Shown: piece by piece, positions 42,298-53,386 of the stretch
Position numbering within the stretch: the stretch's first letter is position 1
How the letters are laid out: each line of letters begins with the position of its first letter
Assembly (NCBI RefSeq): GCF_000219625.1
Contig: NC_018216.1
Location: 3,410,001 to 3,474,000, forward strand
Source: Zymoseptoria tritici IPO323
Lineage: Eukaryota; Ascomycota; Dothideomycetes; Mycosphaerellales; Mycosphaerellaceae
DNA length: 64,000 bases
Direction: 5' to 3'
Program-made: the position numbers and the translations under genes
Notes under the pieces: model-generated
Seen by the model: only the letters and a program-made list of their open reading frames with translations
What the model was told of the DNA's origin: nothing
The model's database searches: none

Positions 42298-44687
42298 GAA
42301 AAATAAGAAAAACAACGCTTTTGGTGCTCCTGCTTAAGCCTACGAATTTTCTACCGATCCTACTTAGACCCGAATTAACCCTTCTTAGCCTGCTCCCTCT
42401 TAGCATCTTCTTCCTTCTTAGTAATAAGCTGCGTCTTAAGGGCTAACATTACCGCCTACAAGTGCAGCATCTAAGGAGTAATGCCTTAATTAGCCCTAAG
42501 ACGCACTTAAGCCCGCGAGAGAGCTATCTAGACGACTTAATATACGGAGTGGCGCTTATTAAAGCGGTTGCGGTAGAGCTGCTTAATATACTCCGTATAC
42601 ACGCGCGTACGTTAGCTTCCTAGAGGAACTGTTAGGCCTTCTGCGCCGTATCCTTAATGTCCATTATTAGCCCGAGGAGCCGTGCTAAAAAACAGGTTCC
42701 CCTAGGTAGCGAAACCGCTTAAGGGGAGCACTAGCTCGTATACAAGGCGGCCGGAGAAGGTTGGAATTAGGTCGTAATTATTAGTTAAGCCGGTCCGTAC
42801 TAGTATTAAGGTCTGATCGATGGCGTATAAGAGCCTCTCTCCTTTGTGCATCAGATCTACGAAATCCTCCGCCGCATTATAGAACGGTAGGCTTAGAGAT
42901 TAACGAGCTAGAGCTAGTGCGTTTCGAACCGGAGCTTAAACAGGAGCAGGCATAGTGCTCGGCCGAGGAGGCGGGCCCCGACGAGTACTTAAACTAGAGG
43001 GCACTAGCGCTGGAGTGCCTTAATAATCGCCTGTCGGGAAGAGGGTAGGGCCAGGCCTAGAGGAGCCTTGTTGCCCTGTGCGGAAGAGTAGAGGTACGTT
43101 GGCCGGACGGGTCGTACGCCCAGCTTAAGGGTTGTCGCGGCGATACCTGTTATCTATGGTTATAGGCATTCCTTAGGCGTAGTTCTTAGGAAGCTAGAAG
43201 GACAAAGGCCTAGCACCCGGAGATCTACCGAACCCCCTTAAAGGATCTAAGTAAGGACGCTCTAGCCGCGAAGGAGTAGTGTCTATCTCCTTACGAGCAG
43301 ACAAAGGACCCCTTAAGTTAGGGGAACGAGCTGCGACAGCTATTAAGTTAATGTCCTCTATATCGGCGATATTCGTCTAACTAGTAAGGAATAGGTTAAG
43401 CAGCTACGTAACTCTACTGGATCCAGAATCGAAAGGTCTAGGGCTAGAAGGCGTCGGGCTTAAGGGCACTTGGATAGGCTCTTCTAGGAGCGGAATTAAG
43501 ACTTCCTCCTTAAAGTCTACCTACTCGTCCTCCGCATCGTTATTACCTTCCTTAGCCTTCGGGTTCCTCTTCTTAGTCCTAGTCTTTCCCTAGAGTTTAG
43601 AATCTCTAACCGAATAGCGATCGTAGTAGTTAGTATAGCTGTAGTTAGTATAGTAGCTAAAGCAGCCTCTACTACTACGGCATAACTTAAAGGGCCTAGC
43701 CTTACGCTTGCCGGACTCGCAGCTACAGTTGCCTTCTTAAGGGCTACTACCGAGAGCTTAAGTAAAAAGAGAGATTAGACGCTATTGCTTATAGGCCCTA
43801 ATAAGGTAACCGTCCGACTTACGCTAGTCCAAGCTACGAAGATCGCCTAGCTTAAACGCTTAAAGTCTATCGATTAAGGCATTAAGTTAGGAAATCGTAA
43901 AGGCAGCTAGAAATTGCCGAAGGTACTTAATAGGCGCATTCGACACTATAATCAGATAATATATTACTTCCCTCATCTATGCGTCCGTAACCGCGATGCG
44001 ATTAGAGGCTAGGCTAGGAATAAGGAGAGCTTTAAGTCGAGCGCCGACAGAGGCGTACATAGCAGTGCTATTAATGTTTCCTTAAGGGTCGAAGCGATCT
44101 AGCTTAGGGTATAAGCTACGAAGATCTGGAGAGCGGTTAAGGACGTTGCGAGGCATCGTAGGGTCCTAACCTTGTGCGGTAGTACGACTCCTTAAGCTAC
44201 GGCCCTAGTTCGCTAGTTAAGGGTTACGCTAAGGGATCTCGTAATTGTTGCTTATAGGGGCGCGTATGCCTAGTAGCTTAGACCTAAGGCTTAAGGCAGA
44301 CATATTAAGCCTATCGCGATAAGCATCGTATGCCGACTTATAACCGGTGGCTTGCTTATACCCGAATTTAGTGTACTCTATGCGGTTACGCTAAGACATA
44401 ACATTAGGCTAGACGTAGAGTTTCCTTAAAGCGAACTTGTCTATTAATTCTTAGGTGGTAGTAGCTCGTAACGGCTGCTTCTTGCTACTTAAGACCGAGC
44501 TAAATGCTTAAGTTAACATCCTTGTATCTAAGTATCCGCGCTTAACTATCTTAATAGCACTTTAAATAGCCTTCGTAGGAGGGAACTTAGGGGGTAGCTT
44601 ACGAAGAGATCGGCGGAGCTACTTGTCGACCTTGTCGTCCTTACTCTTATCGTCCTTCTTGCGCTTATCTTCGTCACCCTTCGCTAT
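42298..44687 (-). pseudogene. Extra antisense reading frame between pol and 3' LTR
   Basis: On the strand opposite to gag-pol, a frame of nearly 800 codons is broken only by TAA/TAG, consistent with RIP of an original coding sequence. The likely start is ATA (was ATG) at 44687, followed by a Lys/Asp-rich N-terminus. It includes motifs MSRRNRIEYTKFGYKQATGY, a cysteine cluster and a long Pro/Ser-rich middle, and ends near KRCFS. It is convergent with pol, about 155 bp apart. The same frame exists in the second element copy (57701-60099). The protein family is not recognised. Confidence 0.65.
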
Positions 44688-45094
44688 AGCGACTATTGCT
44701 TAAGGTGTGTTATAGTGTTGTAAGATGTAGTAATCGTAGACTATGTAAAGGTCTAAGGAAAGGGGAAGGAAAGGGTTGCGGAAGTTAATAAAAGAGAGAG
44801 GGTTTAAAAAGAAAAACACAGTCGCTTTTGTGCCCTTAGAGGGGCGACCTACTAGTGAATTCGACTACGTGCCAGCAGTTACCAGCTTAAGGCTTGTAAT
44901 AGTACGTAAATTGTATTATTTACCTACTAGAATTAGCTAGACGATTGCACTTAAGCCCTTACCTTCCGGGCAATTACGGACCTCCTAGATTACGCTCGTT
45001 TATTCGAGATTACGCACACCTACTTAAGAGCATTAGCATATGACCTAAGCCTTTAATTAAGGTTGTTACGAACGCTTAAGGTCACGCATTTACT

Positions 45095-45105
45095 AAAGGG
45101 GAGGA
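45095..45105 (+). promoter_or_regulatory. Polypurine tract
   Basis: AAAGGGGAGGA directly precedes the 3' LTR, where plus-strand DNA priming is expected in LTR elements. Confidence 0.8.
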
Positions 45106-45279
45106 TGTTTAAAAACACCAAAAACCTCGCTTAGGTTTACTTAAACCCTTAAAGCCTTAGGCACCGTTTCACTTAAAGGCTCGTTATTATCACATAACTC
45201 GCTCGTTTCAGTTAGTCTATATAGCTTAAGGGCCTTCGCCCTCATAAATCAGTATCATTCTTTTTCCGCTTTTTGATCA
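45106..45279 (+). repeat. 3' LTR (174 bp)
   Basis: Same length as the 5' LTR. Its outer (right) end keeps CTCATAAATCAGTATCATTC and GATCA, while its inner left end carries TA in place of CA/TG, the mirror image of the 5' LTR. Confidence 0.95.
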
Positions 45280-48082
45280 CTCTCCATCACGGCCGATCCA
45301 ATACGATCCGTCGCTGTTGCTGTTGACAATCAAGCGATTTGGATTGAATCGTCCACCAGGCCTAACAATTTTTTTCAGATTGTTCAGCACACGCTTCAAA
45401 TCGGCGCCGTGAGGGAAAACGGGAGTTTTTCGAGGGCGCCCATCAAGACGGGTGGTACGGGTGAAATTTCGTATGCCAGCTCGTGTCGTGATACACTTTT
45501 GCGAAGAACGCACGACCTTGCCATCCCACTCACAGCTCTTGAGCATCGCGAGAAGATTTTTCATATTCTTAGTCGTCCAAATTGTCTGTGTCGAGCGCTC
45601 GGAAATGCTGGCAGGTAATCCGCCGAAGATCATGTAGCTGTTGTCGGCCATTCTGTCGAACTTTTCGTAGAGAGGCCGGAGCGCCTCTGGGTAGCCGAAA
45701 GAAGGCGGCGACGGGTCTTGCTTCATGGATATCGCAGCCGTGGCAACTTCGGCTAAACATGGCAAGAGACCGATAGCATGGTCGCCCTGCAGGAGGTTCT
45801 CAAGAAGTGTTTGCAGGAAGGTGTTCTTCGGACCATGAAATGAAGTCCCATTTTCGTCGATGAAAATCGGGAATGGCTTTCCCATGCTCATCTGCTCAGG
45901 GTGACTGAAGCGGTATCCAGAATACTCGGAGCGAAGTGGTCCAAAAGTCCAAACTGCGTCGCCGATGGATCTTTCTCCTGAACTGCAGGCCGATCTCCAC
46001 CTGCTCTCATCGATTGCTTGCTTCTCAAGAGTGCGGAGGACTGATTGCGCGTCAACTTTGTGGATGGGGTTGGGGGAGGCTTTGTCGATATCTTTCCTCA
46101 AGGTGCTGGTCACAAGCATGAGGATTCTTGCCTGCACAGTGAGGTGAGATGAAATGTCCGACAAGATGGTATGAGTGGCTTTCCGAGCACAAGGCGAACA
46201 CAGTCGCCGACCGATGTCATCTCGCAACGCTTCGGCTACGACTGTGACTTGCATGCAATGATTGCACACCACAGGAGCTTGAGGGTCCAGAGCCTCTTGG
46301 CTGTCGAGGCTGGCGAGGGCATCGGCGGTTCCCACTCGTCCAGAATCAACATCAGCGGACGCCAAGTGTCCAAAGCGGATAGCGTTGAGCAGACCTTCGC
46401 CGCGGTAGATGCTGTTGACGACAGCCTGACAGATGTGTGAATGCAGGATGAGACTCTGGGATGCCGTGATGAAGTAGAGACCCGAAGTCTTGCCCAAGCG
46501 TCGAGGGCGAACTGGTACTTCCAGGGCAGATCCGATAGCAGCACTGGTAAGTTGAATGATAGCACCGCCAGACTCTTGCTTGAGTGGTTTTTGAAACAGA
46601 CTGAAGCCGTTGAAAGGTCCGAGTGATGGAAGTGTCGGTCGAGATCTCTTGAGGAATTTGAGTTGGACGTCAATCCATGCTTGCTTCAGCAACTCCAATG
46701 GTCCGATGGTGCCGAAGAGAGTTGACTGACAATACCTGTGAAGCCGTACCGAGACATTGTCGACAGCACTGTCTTCCTCGCGGAGAAATGGCTCGTAAGA
46801 CTTGGGCAAGTCAGGTATCGTAGCTACTGCGGTGAGGTCAAGTTCTTTTGACGGAGGTGTCGTTGCGTCCCAAGGCGCCGATGAGGATTGAAGAAGTTCG
46901 CCATTTGCAACGACTTGTGCCACCGCCCTTCTGTTCAGTCTGCCTGTGCCAATAGCGCGAACGTTTGGCCCGCGCACCGCCGATGTTGCGCGTGCTTGGA
47001 AATAGACGTCAATGGACTTCCGAAGAAATCCCTCGCCAAGCACTTTGGGGAGGTCCATTGTTTTGTCAAAATCGAGGAGCGCGGTCACCTCCACGAAGAC
47101 GCTTGCCTCGTACCATTTTGACTTGGATTTCGAGTTCCATAGACTGCCCTCAAACATCGCAGGGAAGCGATTTGTGAAGTCGACAACGATCTGACCAAGC
47201 CGGATGGCGTCTGCTCTGGTCGGGCAGACCTGCTGGGTTATTGCGTTGCACTTGATGCGCACCTGAGACGGGTGTGAGACGAAGTATTCGATCGTTTCCT
47301 TCTTGGCATGACCATCGGCCGTTGACGTGACCCGGTATGCCTTGATACACCAGACTTTGGTTGGTTGGCCGCCAGTGACGACTGCATTCACATACACGCC
47401 CTGGCCGTTCACCTTCATTTGTTTTTTCTTGACAGTGCCTCCCATTGTGACGTCGTACAACGCGATCTCGTCAACGGCAAGCGTGAAGTCTCTAATCTTG
47501 GGGTGATCACGAAGGTGTTGCAAGCGTCCGACCACTGGTGTGTACTCGTTCTTCGCATCGTTCTTGAACTTCACGCCGCCCTAGAAAAGAATGGAGGTTA
47601 GCAGATATCCCAAACATTTGCGAGACATTTCCTTTCTCCGGACTCCCGCTAAGGCCGAAAGCCACGTATTGCACTTGAGTGGCTCGGAGTGTGCGGTCTG
47701 AGCAGGAGAACGGGGGTATGTTACTTGCCTTCTCGCCGCCTTTGATGGCTTTGCGAAATAAATTCATGCCTCGCGAGACGCTCTGATGCGCCGGCAAAGG
47801 TTCGAGCTGCCATCCCAAGGAGAGACCTTCCTCCACTTGTGGCTGAATATCACCGGAACGCACGTCTTCAGCATCGCGCGGTGGAATGTCCTTGATCTTG
47901 CGCTTTTTGGCGGGGGGTTTGGCGGCTGCGGCCTTGTTTTTGGAAGTTGTGGACTTCTTTTTGGTAGTCGTGGCGGTTTCGAAGTCTGAGTCCGAGGTGG
48001 CTGGGTTTTCCGCGAGGTCGAAAGTTTCATCTTCGGAGGAAGATCCTTTGCGTTTTGGGTCGCGCGATCTGGTGTTCACCAT
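45280..48082 (-). pseudogene. 5' half of a large gene split by a retrotransposon
   Basis: Exon 1 is 47729-48082 (118 codons). A 148-nt intron follows with a GCAAGT donor (GC-AG) and TTCTAG acceptor. Exon 2 runs from 47580 to 45280 (767 codons) and stops at the LTR in ...WIGRDGE. The N-terminus is basic and acidic with nuclear-signal-like PPAKKRKIKD. A CxxC-x(n)-CxxC pair (VVCNHCMQV and RRLCSPCARK) suggests a zinc ribbon. Joined with the 3' half, the gene would have about 1,594 codons. The family is not recognised. A truncated 885-residue product could still be made, since the LTR adds TGA straight after GAG. Confidence 0.85.
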
Positions 48083-49443
48083 GTTGGCGGTTGGGAGGTG
48101 ATAGTATCGGAGGAAAGCTGTGAGAGGGTTTCACGTACGTTAGTCGTGAGTCTCTCGCCGGCAGTAAAGGATTTGATGCGAATAGTAGTGACGGAGGGGT
48201 CCTGGTGTTTTTCGTGCCAGCAGAGAGAGCTAGGAACATGGAAAGGCGGCGATAAAAGAGGTGATGGTAGGCCAGTAAAGGCCAGGAAAACGAAATGCAG
48301 GTGGCAGTAGGCCACCAGGGGTCATAGAGCGCAAAGAAATTGATGGTAGACCACCAAGAGCAGAGCTCTCAGATTTCGTTGACAGTCGTTCTGCCAATGG
48401 CACAGACAACAGCCCTATGACGGGCGATGCTATGACGAGAGCAACGGCGGGGATCGGGGATGCATTTTCAACGTGTTGAGCAAAACTGGCAACTTACGAG
48501 GAGAATAAAGAGAGAGAGAGGCGGGTGAGGTGTGTAAGGCTCAGTGAGTGAGGATTGGCGGTTGCAACGTAGGTTGCAGAGTGCAAAGTTGGAAAAGGTT
48601 GAACGGAAAGCTGAGAAGGGTTTGGGTAGCGGATTGGAAGAAAGCAAGACGGATATGGTATCAGGTCGGCTTGAGTTGTGGAAAGAGAGGCAGGCGTCCG
48701 TGTTCATATAGGGGTAGCCAGGAGTAGGAGGAGTTTCCTGCAGTTTCCTAGTCATGTTTGCATTCATTGTTCGATGGTTCCTGTCGGTGTTTCCTGTACA
48801 TGTCGGCAGTCAACATGAAGTCTCAAGTATCATGCGGTTCTTGCTGGCTGGTTCTATTGTTTGCACGTTCTATGTTAGCAATGGACTGCAGCCAATACCT
48901 TTGTTCTGCAGGAGACTGCAGCGGGCCTTCACGCTTTGTAGCAGGCCAATTGCCCTGGCAGGGCAGGTCTTGTTTGCCCATGCGCCGCGCTGCACGCACA
49001 GTACATCATTGTTAGCTTTCATTGCGTTAGATGTCTGTTGTTGTTGTCGGCGTGATTGTTGAAAATCTCGAGGTTGCGATGAGGTTTCCGGCTGATTCTC
49101 GGGCTGAGCGGGTTGCTAGGTGGAATTGTGAGTGTTTGGATGCATGATTTCTTCGTTTGCTCGCGCGTCACTTACGGGAACTTCTCGTGGAAAGTGCAGG
49201 AATGCACAAACGAGGCTTCCCGCTTCACCCTATTTCAATTAGTTTTATCTTCCCTTCCTCCGTCTCTTCGCTTCTGCAGCAACATCAAGGTGTCACTTTG
49301 CACTTGCACAATCTCCTCTTTTTGAACATCATCTCCAATTGCTCTTCTCCCTCTCAAACCAAACGCCCACGCCAGCTATCCGTATCTCTTTTTTCCTGAC
49401 ATCGACCACGACCCGAACAACATTCAACATCATCAATACCAAG
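48083..49443. other. Divergent promoter region
   Basis: This 1.36-kb region separates the starts of the disrupted gene (minus) and the acidic protein gene (plus). No coding sequence is supported. CT-rich tracts just before 49444 are typical of a fungal leader. Confidence 0.45.
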
Positions 49444-50367
49444 ATGGCGAATCCCACAGCTCAACAACCGAATCTCCTCGACTCAATCGACGACGTGTAC
49501 GACATGTTTCATCGCGGGCAGAACGCCGCATTCGCCGAAGCCGCGGACGACCTTCTCGACAACTATCCGAAGCTCAACAGGTTCCATCGAGTCCAGCTCA
49601 TGGCACTCCTCGTACGGGTCGTGGACGACTACCAGGAAGTCGATCAGTTGTACGATGAAGCACTCCGCGAGTTCAGAACGCTAAAGCGCCACTTCCTCTA
49701 CAACGGCAACGACAATCCCAACTTTGAGAGCCACCTCCAGAAACTCCAGGTCATACTTGATGGCTCGAAGACGGTCGTCGATGAGATGGCGGGAATCAGC
49801 TCTGAGCCTGCAGATGGGCAGGACGCTGAGATGGAAGAGGATGGTCTTGAGATGGAAGAGGAGAGCGTTGAGATGGAAGACGAGAATGCTGCCATGGAAG
49901 AGGAGGATGGCGATGACACTCTCATCCCGGACACCTTCCCACTCCCCACCATCTCTCTCTCCGACCTGCCGTCGAGCTCTCCGAATCTGATGGCGGACGA
50001 CACGCTGCCCTTGTCGGAGTCGTCGCAGCAATTCCAAAACTCCACGGACCCGACCGAGATGTCCGAGGAGCCCAAGTCAGACGATCTGCCAATTCGTGTA
50101 AGTATTCTCCTCATCGCGCCTGACATACCTTGTCATTGATGCTAACGATGAATTTCAGCCTGCGCCGCACAAGGAGGGAAAGTTTGGTGGCAGCATGAGG
50201 AGGCGCTACGGCAAAGGGTTGTTGAAAGAGAAGATGAGGTGAGTCGTGAGTTGTTGTGAAAATCCCGAATTCGCTGACAAGCCAATAGCATCGCCGATCT
50301 CCGGAAAATCTCCGGAGTTCCTCCACCTCACGACGAAAAGGACGAGGAGGGCATGGCATCGGAATGA
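49444..50367 (+). CDS. Acidic protein with Met/Glu repeats, three exons
   Basis: Exons are 49444-50097, 50159-50238 and 50289-50367, with introns of 61 and 50 nt, giving 270 residues. The first 125 residues form a helical domain (LLDSIDDVYDMFHRGQNAAF, ALLVRVVDDYQEVDQLYDEA). Four imperfect acidic repeats (EMEEDGLEMEEESVEMEDEN) and a Ser/Asp-rich linker follow. The C-terminus is basic, then charged (RRRYGKGLLKEKMSIADLRK). There is no signal peptide. The family is not recognised. Its 3' end is only 120 bp from the truncated allergen-like copy on the opposite strand. Confidence 0.7.
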
Positions 50368-50487
50368 AGCATCACGTCCACGAAGGTAGCGAATCACGAG
50401 AGAGGACGGCATTTTGGGAATTGTTTGGTTTTGTATTGAGAGTGCATAGATTGATTGACTAATGGGAGGAAATCTGTTGTTACTTGC

Positions 50488-50883
50488 TTGATGCCTTTCG
50501 GTCTCGACCTTCTCTTGCTCGCGGGTCTCGTATTCACGCTTCACAGTTTCATGCTCCACTACGTACAGCGTCAGCGAAAATTGGCCGCAAACGTGATATG
50601 ACTTGAGAACGAACCGGCCGGTGCGATCTCCTGTTCAACCGTGGTGTCGTCGGCTCCTACGGTCGTGGTGTCAACGGTCGTGTTCGCCGAGGCTGTCTCC
50701 GCCGAGCTGATCTCCGCCGAGGAGGCCTTGACCGAAGAGGAGGTGTCTTGCTCGGTCTTGGAGTCGGATTTGGGCTGACCTGAGCTAGAGATTGGAATGC
50801 TGGTCAGCGAGTCGACCCTGTGTAGGATGGGAGGAGAGGTCTGCTCACATGAACTTGTTGAGAGCGGCGGCGGCGGCGTCCAT
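50488..50883 (-). pseudogene. Truncated inverted paralogue of the allergen-like gene
   Basis: Three exon-like segments match the N-terminal part of the gene at 30421-31362: 50849-50883 (MDAAAALNKF type start, also 35 nt), 50615-50784 and 50488-50558 (VEHETVKREYETREQ). Introns are at 50785-50848 (GTGAGC donor) and 50559-50614, the latter absent in the parent. After ...RHQ the sequence reads GCAAGT and no HYHTTIQP part or later domains follow, so about two thirds of the protein is missing. The open frame would continue antisense into the neighbouring gene. It may be a pseudogene or a very short expressed variant. Confidence 0.65.
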
Positions 50884-51345
50884 GATGATTGATGTATTCG
50901 GGTTTTGTGTGGGTGTGGTTGAAGTGTTTTGTTCGTGAGAGAGATGGGGTCGTTGGATGCAAGAGTGTGAAGAAAATAATGCTTCAGGCAGTGGTACCTA
51001 TTATATTATTTCCCACATGCATGACGAGCTGTCCTGTGTTGATGTCGGTGACCTCATCCTCAAAGCTCCCACAAAGTGGTGAACCAAAGATTCGACACGG
51101 TCAACACGGACACGCTTCCGATCCTTGGAAAGATTGTGGTTCCGCAATATGCAACAGCCACTTGATAGGCTGTAAAGCAACGCATATGCCCGATGGGGTA
51201 AACAGTCGTTGCGATTTGTGGCACGGCGTGAACTCTGAGCGATTCAAGTCGTCATGTCTTGGCGAGCCGCTTCCAAGTTTTTGTGGCGGAGCGTGGTGCA
51301 GAAGGGGGTCTCACCGATTCCAGGTTCTGTTTCCCCACTTCATCG
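50884..51345 (-). promoter_or_regulatory. Duplicated upstream region of the truncated paralogue
   Basis: Matches 29965-30420 in inverted orientation. TATAATA at 50999-51005 is 116 nt before the start codon, close to 122 nt in the parent. The second TATA motif of the parent reads CATCAA here. Confidence 0.6.
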
Positions 51346-52242
51346 TCAGGTGCGCCACAATCTGGAGGCGTGATGGACGATATCGATGAGGCGCATGGGA
51401 AGATGTCGTAGGCATGACGGTGGTTTGAAATGGAGAGTTTCCTGAGAGCGAGAGCATCGTGTGGCGCTTGCAGTTGTGTGATTTGTGTGGAACGACCTGC
51501 TTGGTGCCCGCATTTTCACGTGCAAATCGCGTTGTGTCGAAGCTTCTCTTGTCGCCAGCCGCGGCTCTGTATATAATTTGGGCATGCCTACATGCGATCG
51601 AGCAGTCCTGTCCGTTGCGCAGGCGGTCAACCATGACGCTCGTGATTCCGGCGAGCACCACGAGGCTCCATTGGTTGATTGATATACCAGATGGCTGTCC
51701 GCTGGCTTTCTGGCGAATAAAGTTGTGCGTGGGCGATACATCCGGTCGCCCACAACTGACCGAGCAGACGAGTGCTTCGACCGTGAAGCTTAAGCACTCC
51801 GTGCGGACGAATCGCTGCTTGTATGTGAATGAACAGAGCGGGGGGCCTGGTGACGGTTGTTGGGAGGCCGCATGGGTGTCGCGGACATAGATGGCTGCGT
51901 GAAAGAACCGCTGTCTTTTTTCCAAACTCTCCGAGGAACTCCTCGGTCTGCCAGCTGCTAGGATCGTTGTCGCCAGCTGCCAGCAAATGGTGCCGCAACA
52001 TGTGTGTCGCCTCTGGCGAGCGAGGTTTGGTTCGGGGTGTCATAGACTCGACCTTTTCCAGCGGCCAGGCCTCGAAAGACCTCAGTCCCGAAGCTGAAGA
52101 CTTTGCCAACACGTCCCATCGCGCCTTATGCCAGTTCAGTCCACTTTTGTTTAGGTATCTTCGTCCATGATATTCCTGACCCGCTCTTCGAAGCAGCATT
52201 TGCTTCCCAATCCTAGCCAGCAGCCCGATCCTCCCGCAATGC
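51346..52242. other. Intergenic region
   Basis: No gene is supported. Open frames here lack domains and sensible starts. Confidence 0.4.
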
Positions 52243-52890
52243 TCACTGCGTGGACGGAACAGCCTGCCCTCCCTCACAATACTTCTTCAAATCATCCACC
52301 CACAACCGAAACTTCTGCTGCAGCGTCTTATGATACATCCACTTGACAACATTCGCCAGCGCACCCCCCATCACCTCCCACGTCCTCACCTCGCACTCAT
52401 TCTCGCTCTTGACGATAATCTCATGAAACCTTTCACTCCTCAGTCCTCTCGACGCGAACCCGCCGTACGACTTCCAACACACCCGGTACACTTTGTCCAA
52501 ATCCGCGGTATACGCCGGTTCGCTATCCAATGTTTCCTGGGATATGTATGTGCTCTTCTTCTCTGGCGTTGAGATGTCCGTGACTTGCAGACTTGTTTCC
52601 GTCGCGCTTTGTGGTTTGGAGGAGTTCATGACTGCGTGGAAGGTCATGATGCTGCCGACTTGCATGTGGCTGTGGTCGTCAGGGGAGTCGGAGTCGGCGG
52701 GTTGGCTGGTGATGGAAGCTTTGGGGATGAAGGTGTTCCATTGCGGGTAGGAGGAGACGTTGAGGACTGTTTCGAGGACGGAGGCGGCGGAGGCGGAGAT
52801 GGTGGTTGAGGCGTAGATGGAGAAGACGGCGTCTTTGCGGGAGACGGTGGGCGAGCAGAGGCCTTCGGCGGGTGGCCAGGTGGTGGACAT
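52243..52890 (-). CDS. SRPBCC / polyketide-cyclase-like protein
   Basis: A single exon encodes 215 residues. The pattern VFSIYASTTISASAASVLET, SSYPQWNTFIPKA and VGSIMTFHAVMN followed by a late GALANVVKWMYHKTLQQKF helix is typical of the helix-grip (SRPBCC/START-like) fold. Such proteins bind hydrophobic ligands. The final helix with aromatic and basic residues would close the pocket. There is no signal peptide. It is divergent with the E2-like gene, sharing a 496-bp promoter region. The ligand is unknown. Confidence 0.75.
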   Translation of the reverse strand: MSTTWPPAEGLCSPTVSRKDAVFSIYASTTISASAASVLETVLNVSSYPQWNTFIPKASITSQPADSDSPDDHSHMQVGSIMTFHAVMNSSKPQSATETSLQVTDISTPEKKSTYISQETLDSEPAYTADLDKVYRVCWKSYGGFASRGLRSERFHEIIVKSENECEVRTWEVMGGALANVVKWMYHKTLQQKFRLWVDDLKKYCEGGQAVPSTQ

Positions 52891-53386
52891 TGCGTAGATA
52901 CTGTGATTGTTTGTCGTAAGTTGTACGGGAGGTAGTTGATGTTCAGGTTTCGGAGACTTCTCGAAGGATGTTGATGTTCATAGAATTGAAAGTTCATCGA
53001 CGCCCTTTGAATGATGCGGAGGTCTCGGAATTGGACATGGTCATGGTCACTTCGTGTTCGCCGGGAGCTGTGTCCGCCGCAGTCCTGGTCGGAATCGAAT
53101 CTTTCCTCGACACCGACAGACAACACAACAATGAATCTGGAATATGCGATGACTGTTTGCAATGTTCAGGGCCTCACTGCTCGGCACTGCGGCACAAGCG
53201 AGCTCCGGTCTGACTCGAAGTTCGGTATTCTTGTACACGCAGATCACAAGGCGTCTGCCTGCGGAGGCAAAGTATACCAAGACCGCAGACCTCGATTCCT
53301 CTGCCTCTCTGCTTACCACAGCTACAATTTCGAATCGCTGCACACACCATCATCTCACTCACGCACTCTTCCAATACCACCACAGA
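52891..53386. other. Divergent promoter with in-frame leader
   Basis: This 496-bp region lies between the SRPBCC-like and E2-like genes. An ATG at 53162 is in frame with the E2-like gene and opens a 75-codon extension without stops, discussed in findings. Confidence 0.45.

Larger units (their letters stand above)
35792..45279 (+). mobile_element. Full-length RIP-mutated Ty3/gypsy LTR retrotransposon inserted in an exon
   Basis: The element is 9,488 bp with 174-bp LTRs, TG...CA type ends (TGTTC...GATCA) and a CTCT target duplication (35788-35791 and 45280-45283). It contains a primer-binding site, gag, pol in the order protease, reverse transcriptase, RNase H, integrase, an antisense reading frame and a polypurine tract. 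TA dinucleotides and TAA/TAG stops dominate, while frames stay aligned from 37958 to 42142, so decay is by RIP-type point changes rather than indels. It splits the large minus-strand gene. Confidence 0.95.

Noticed and set aside
42188..42406. 72-codon open frame (and related ones at 59982 and 63595) as a separate small gene
   Set aside because: These lie at the 3' end of the retroelement's extra frame, in another frame or strand, and exist only because RIP left no stop there.
50206..50559. 117-codon minus-strand frame as a complete gene
   Set aside because: Its first part is exon 3 of the truncated allergen-like copy. The rest runs antisense through introns and exons of the neighbouring acidic gene and has no conservation with the parent.
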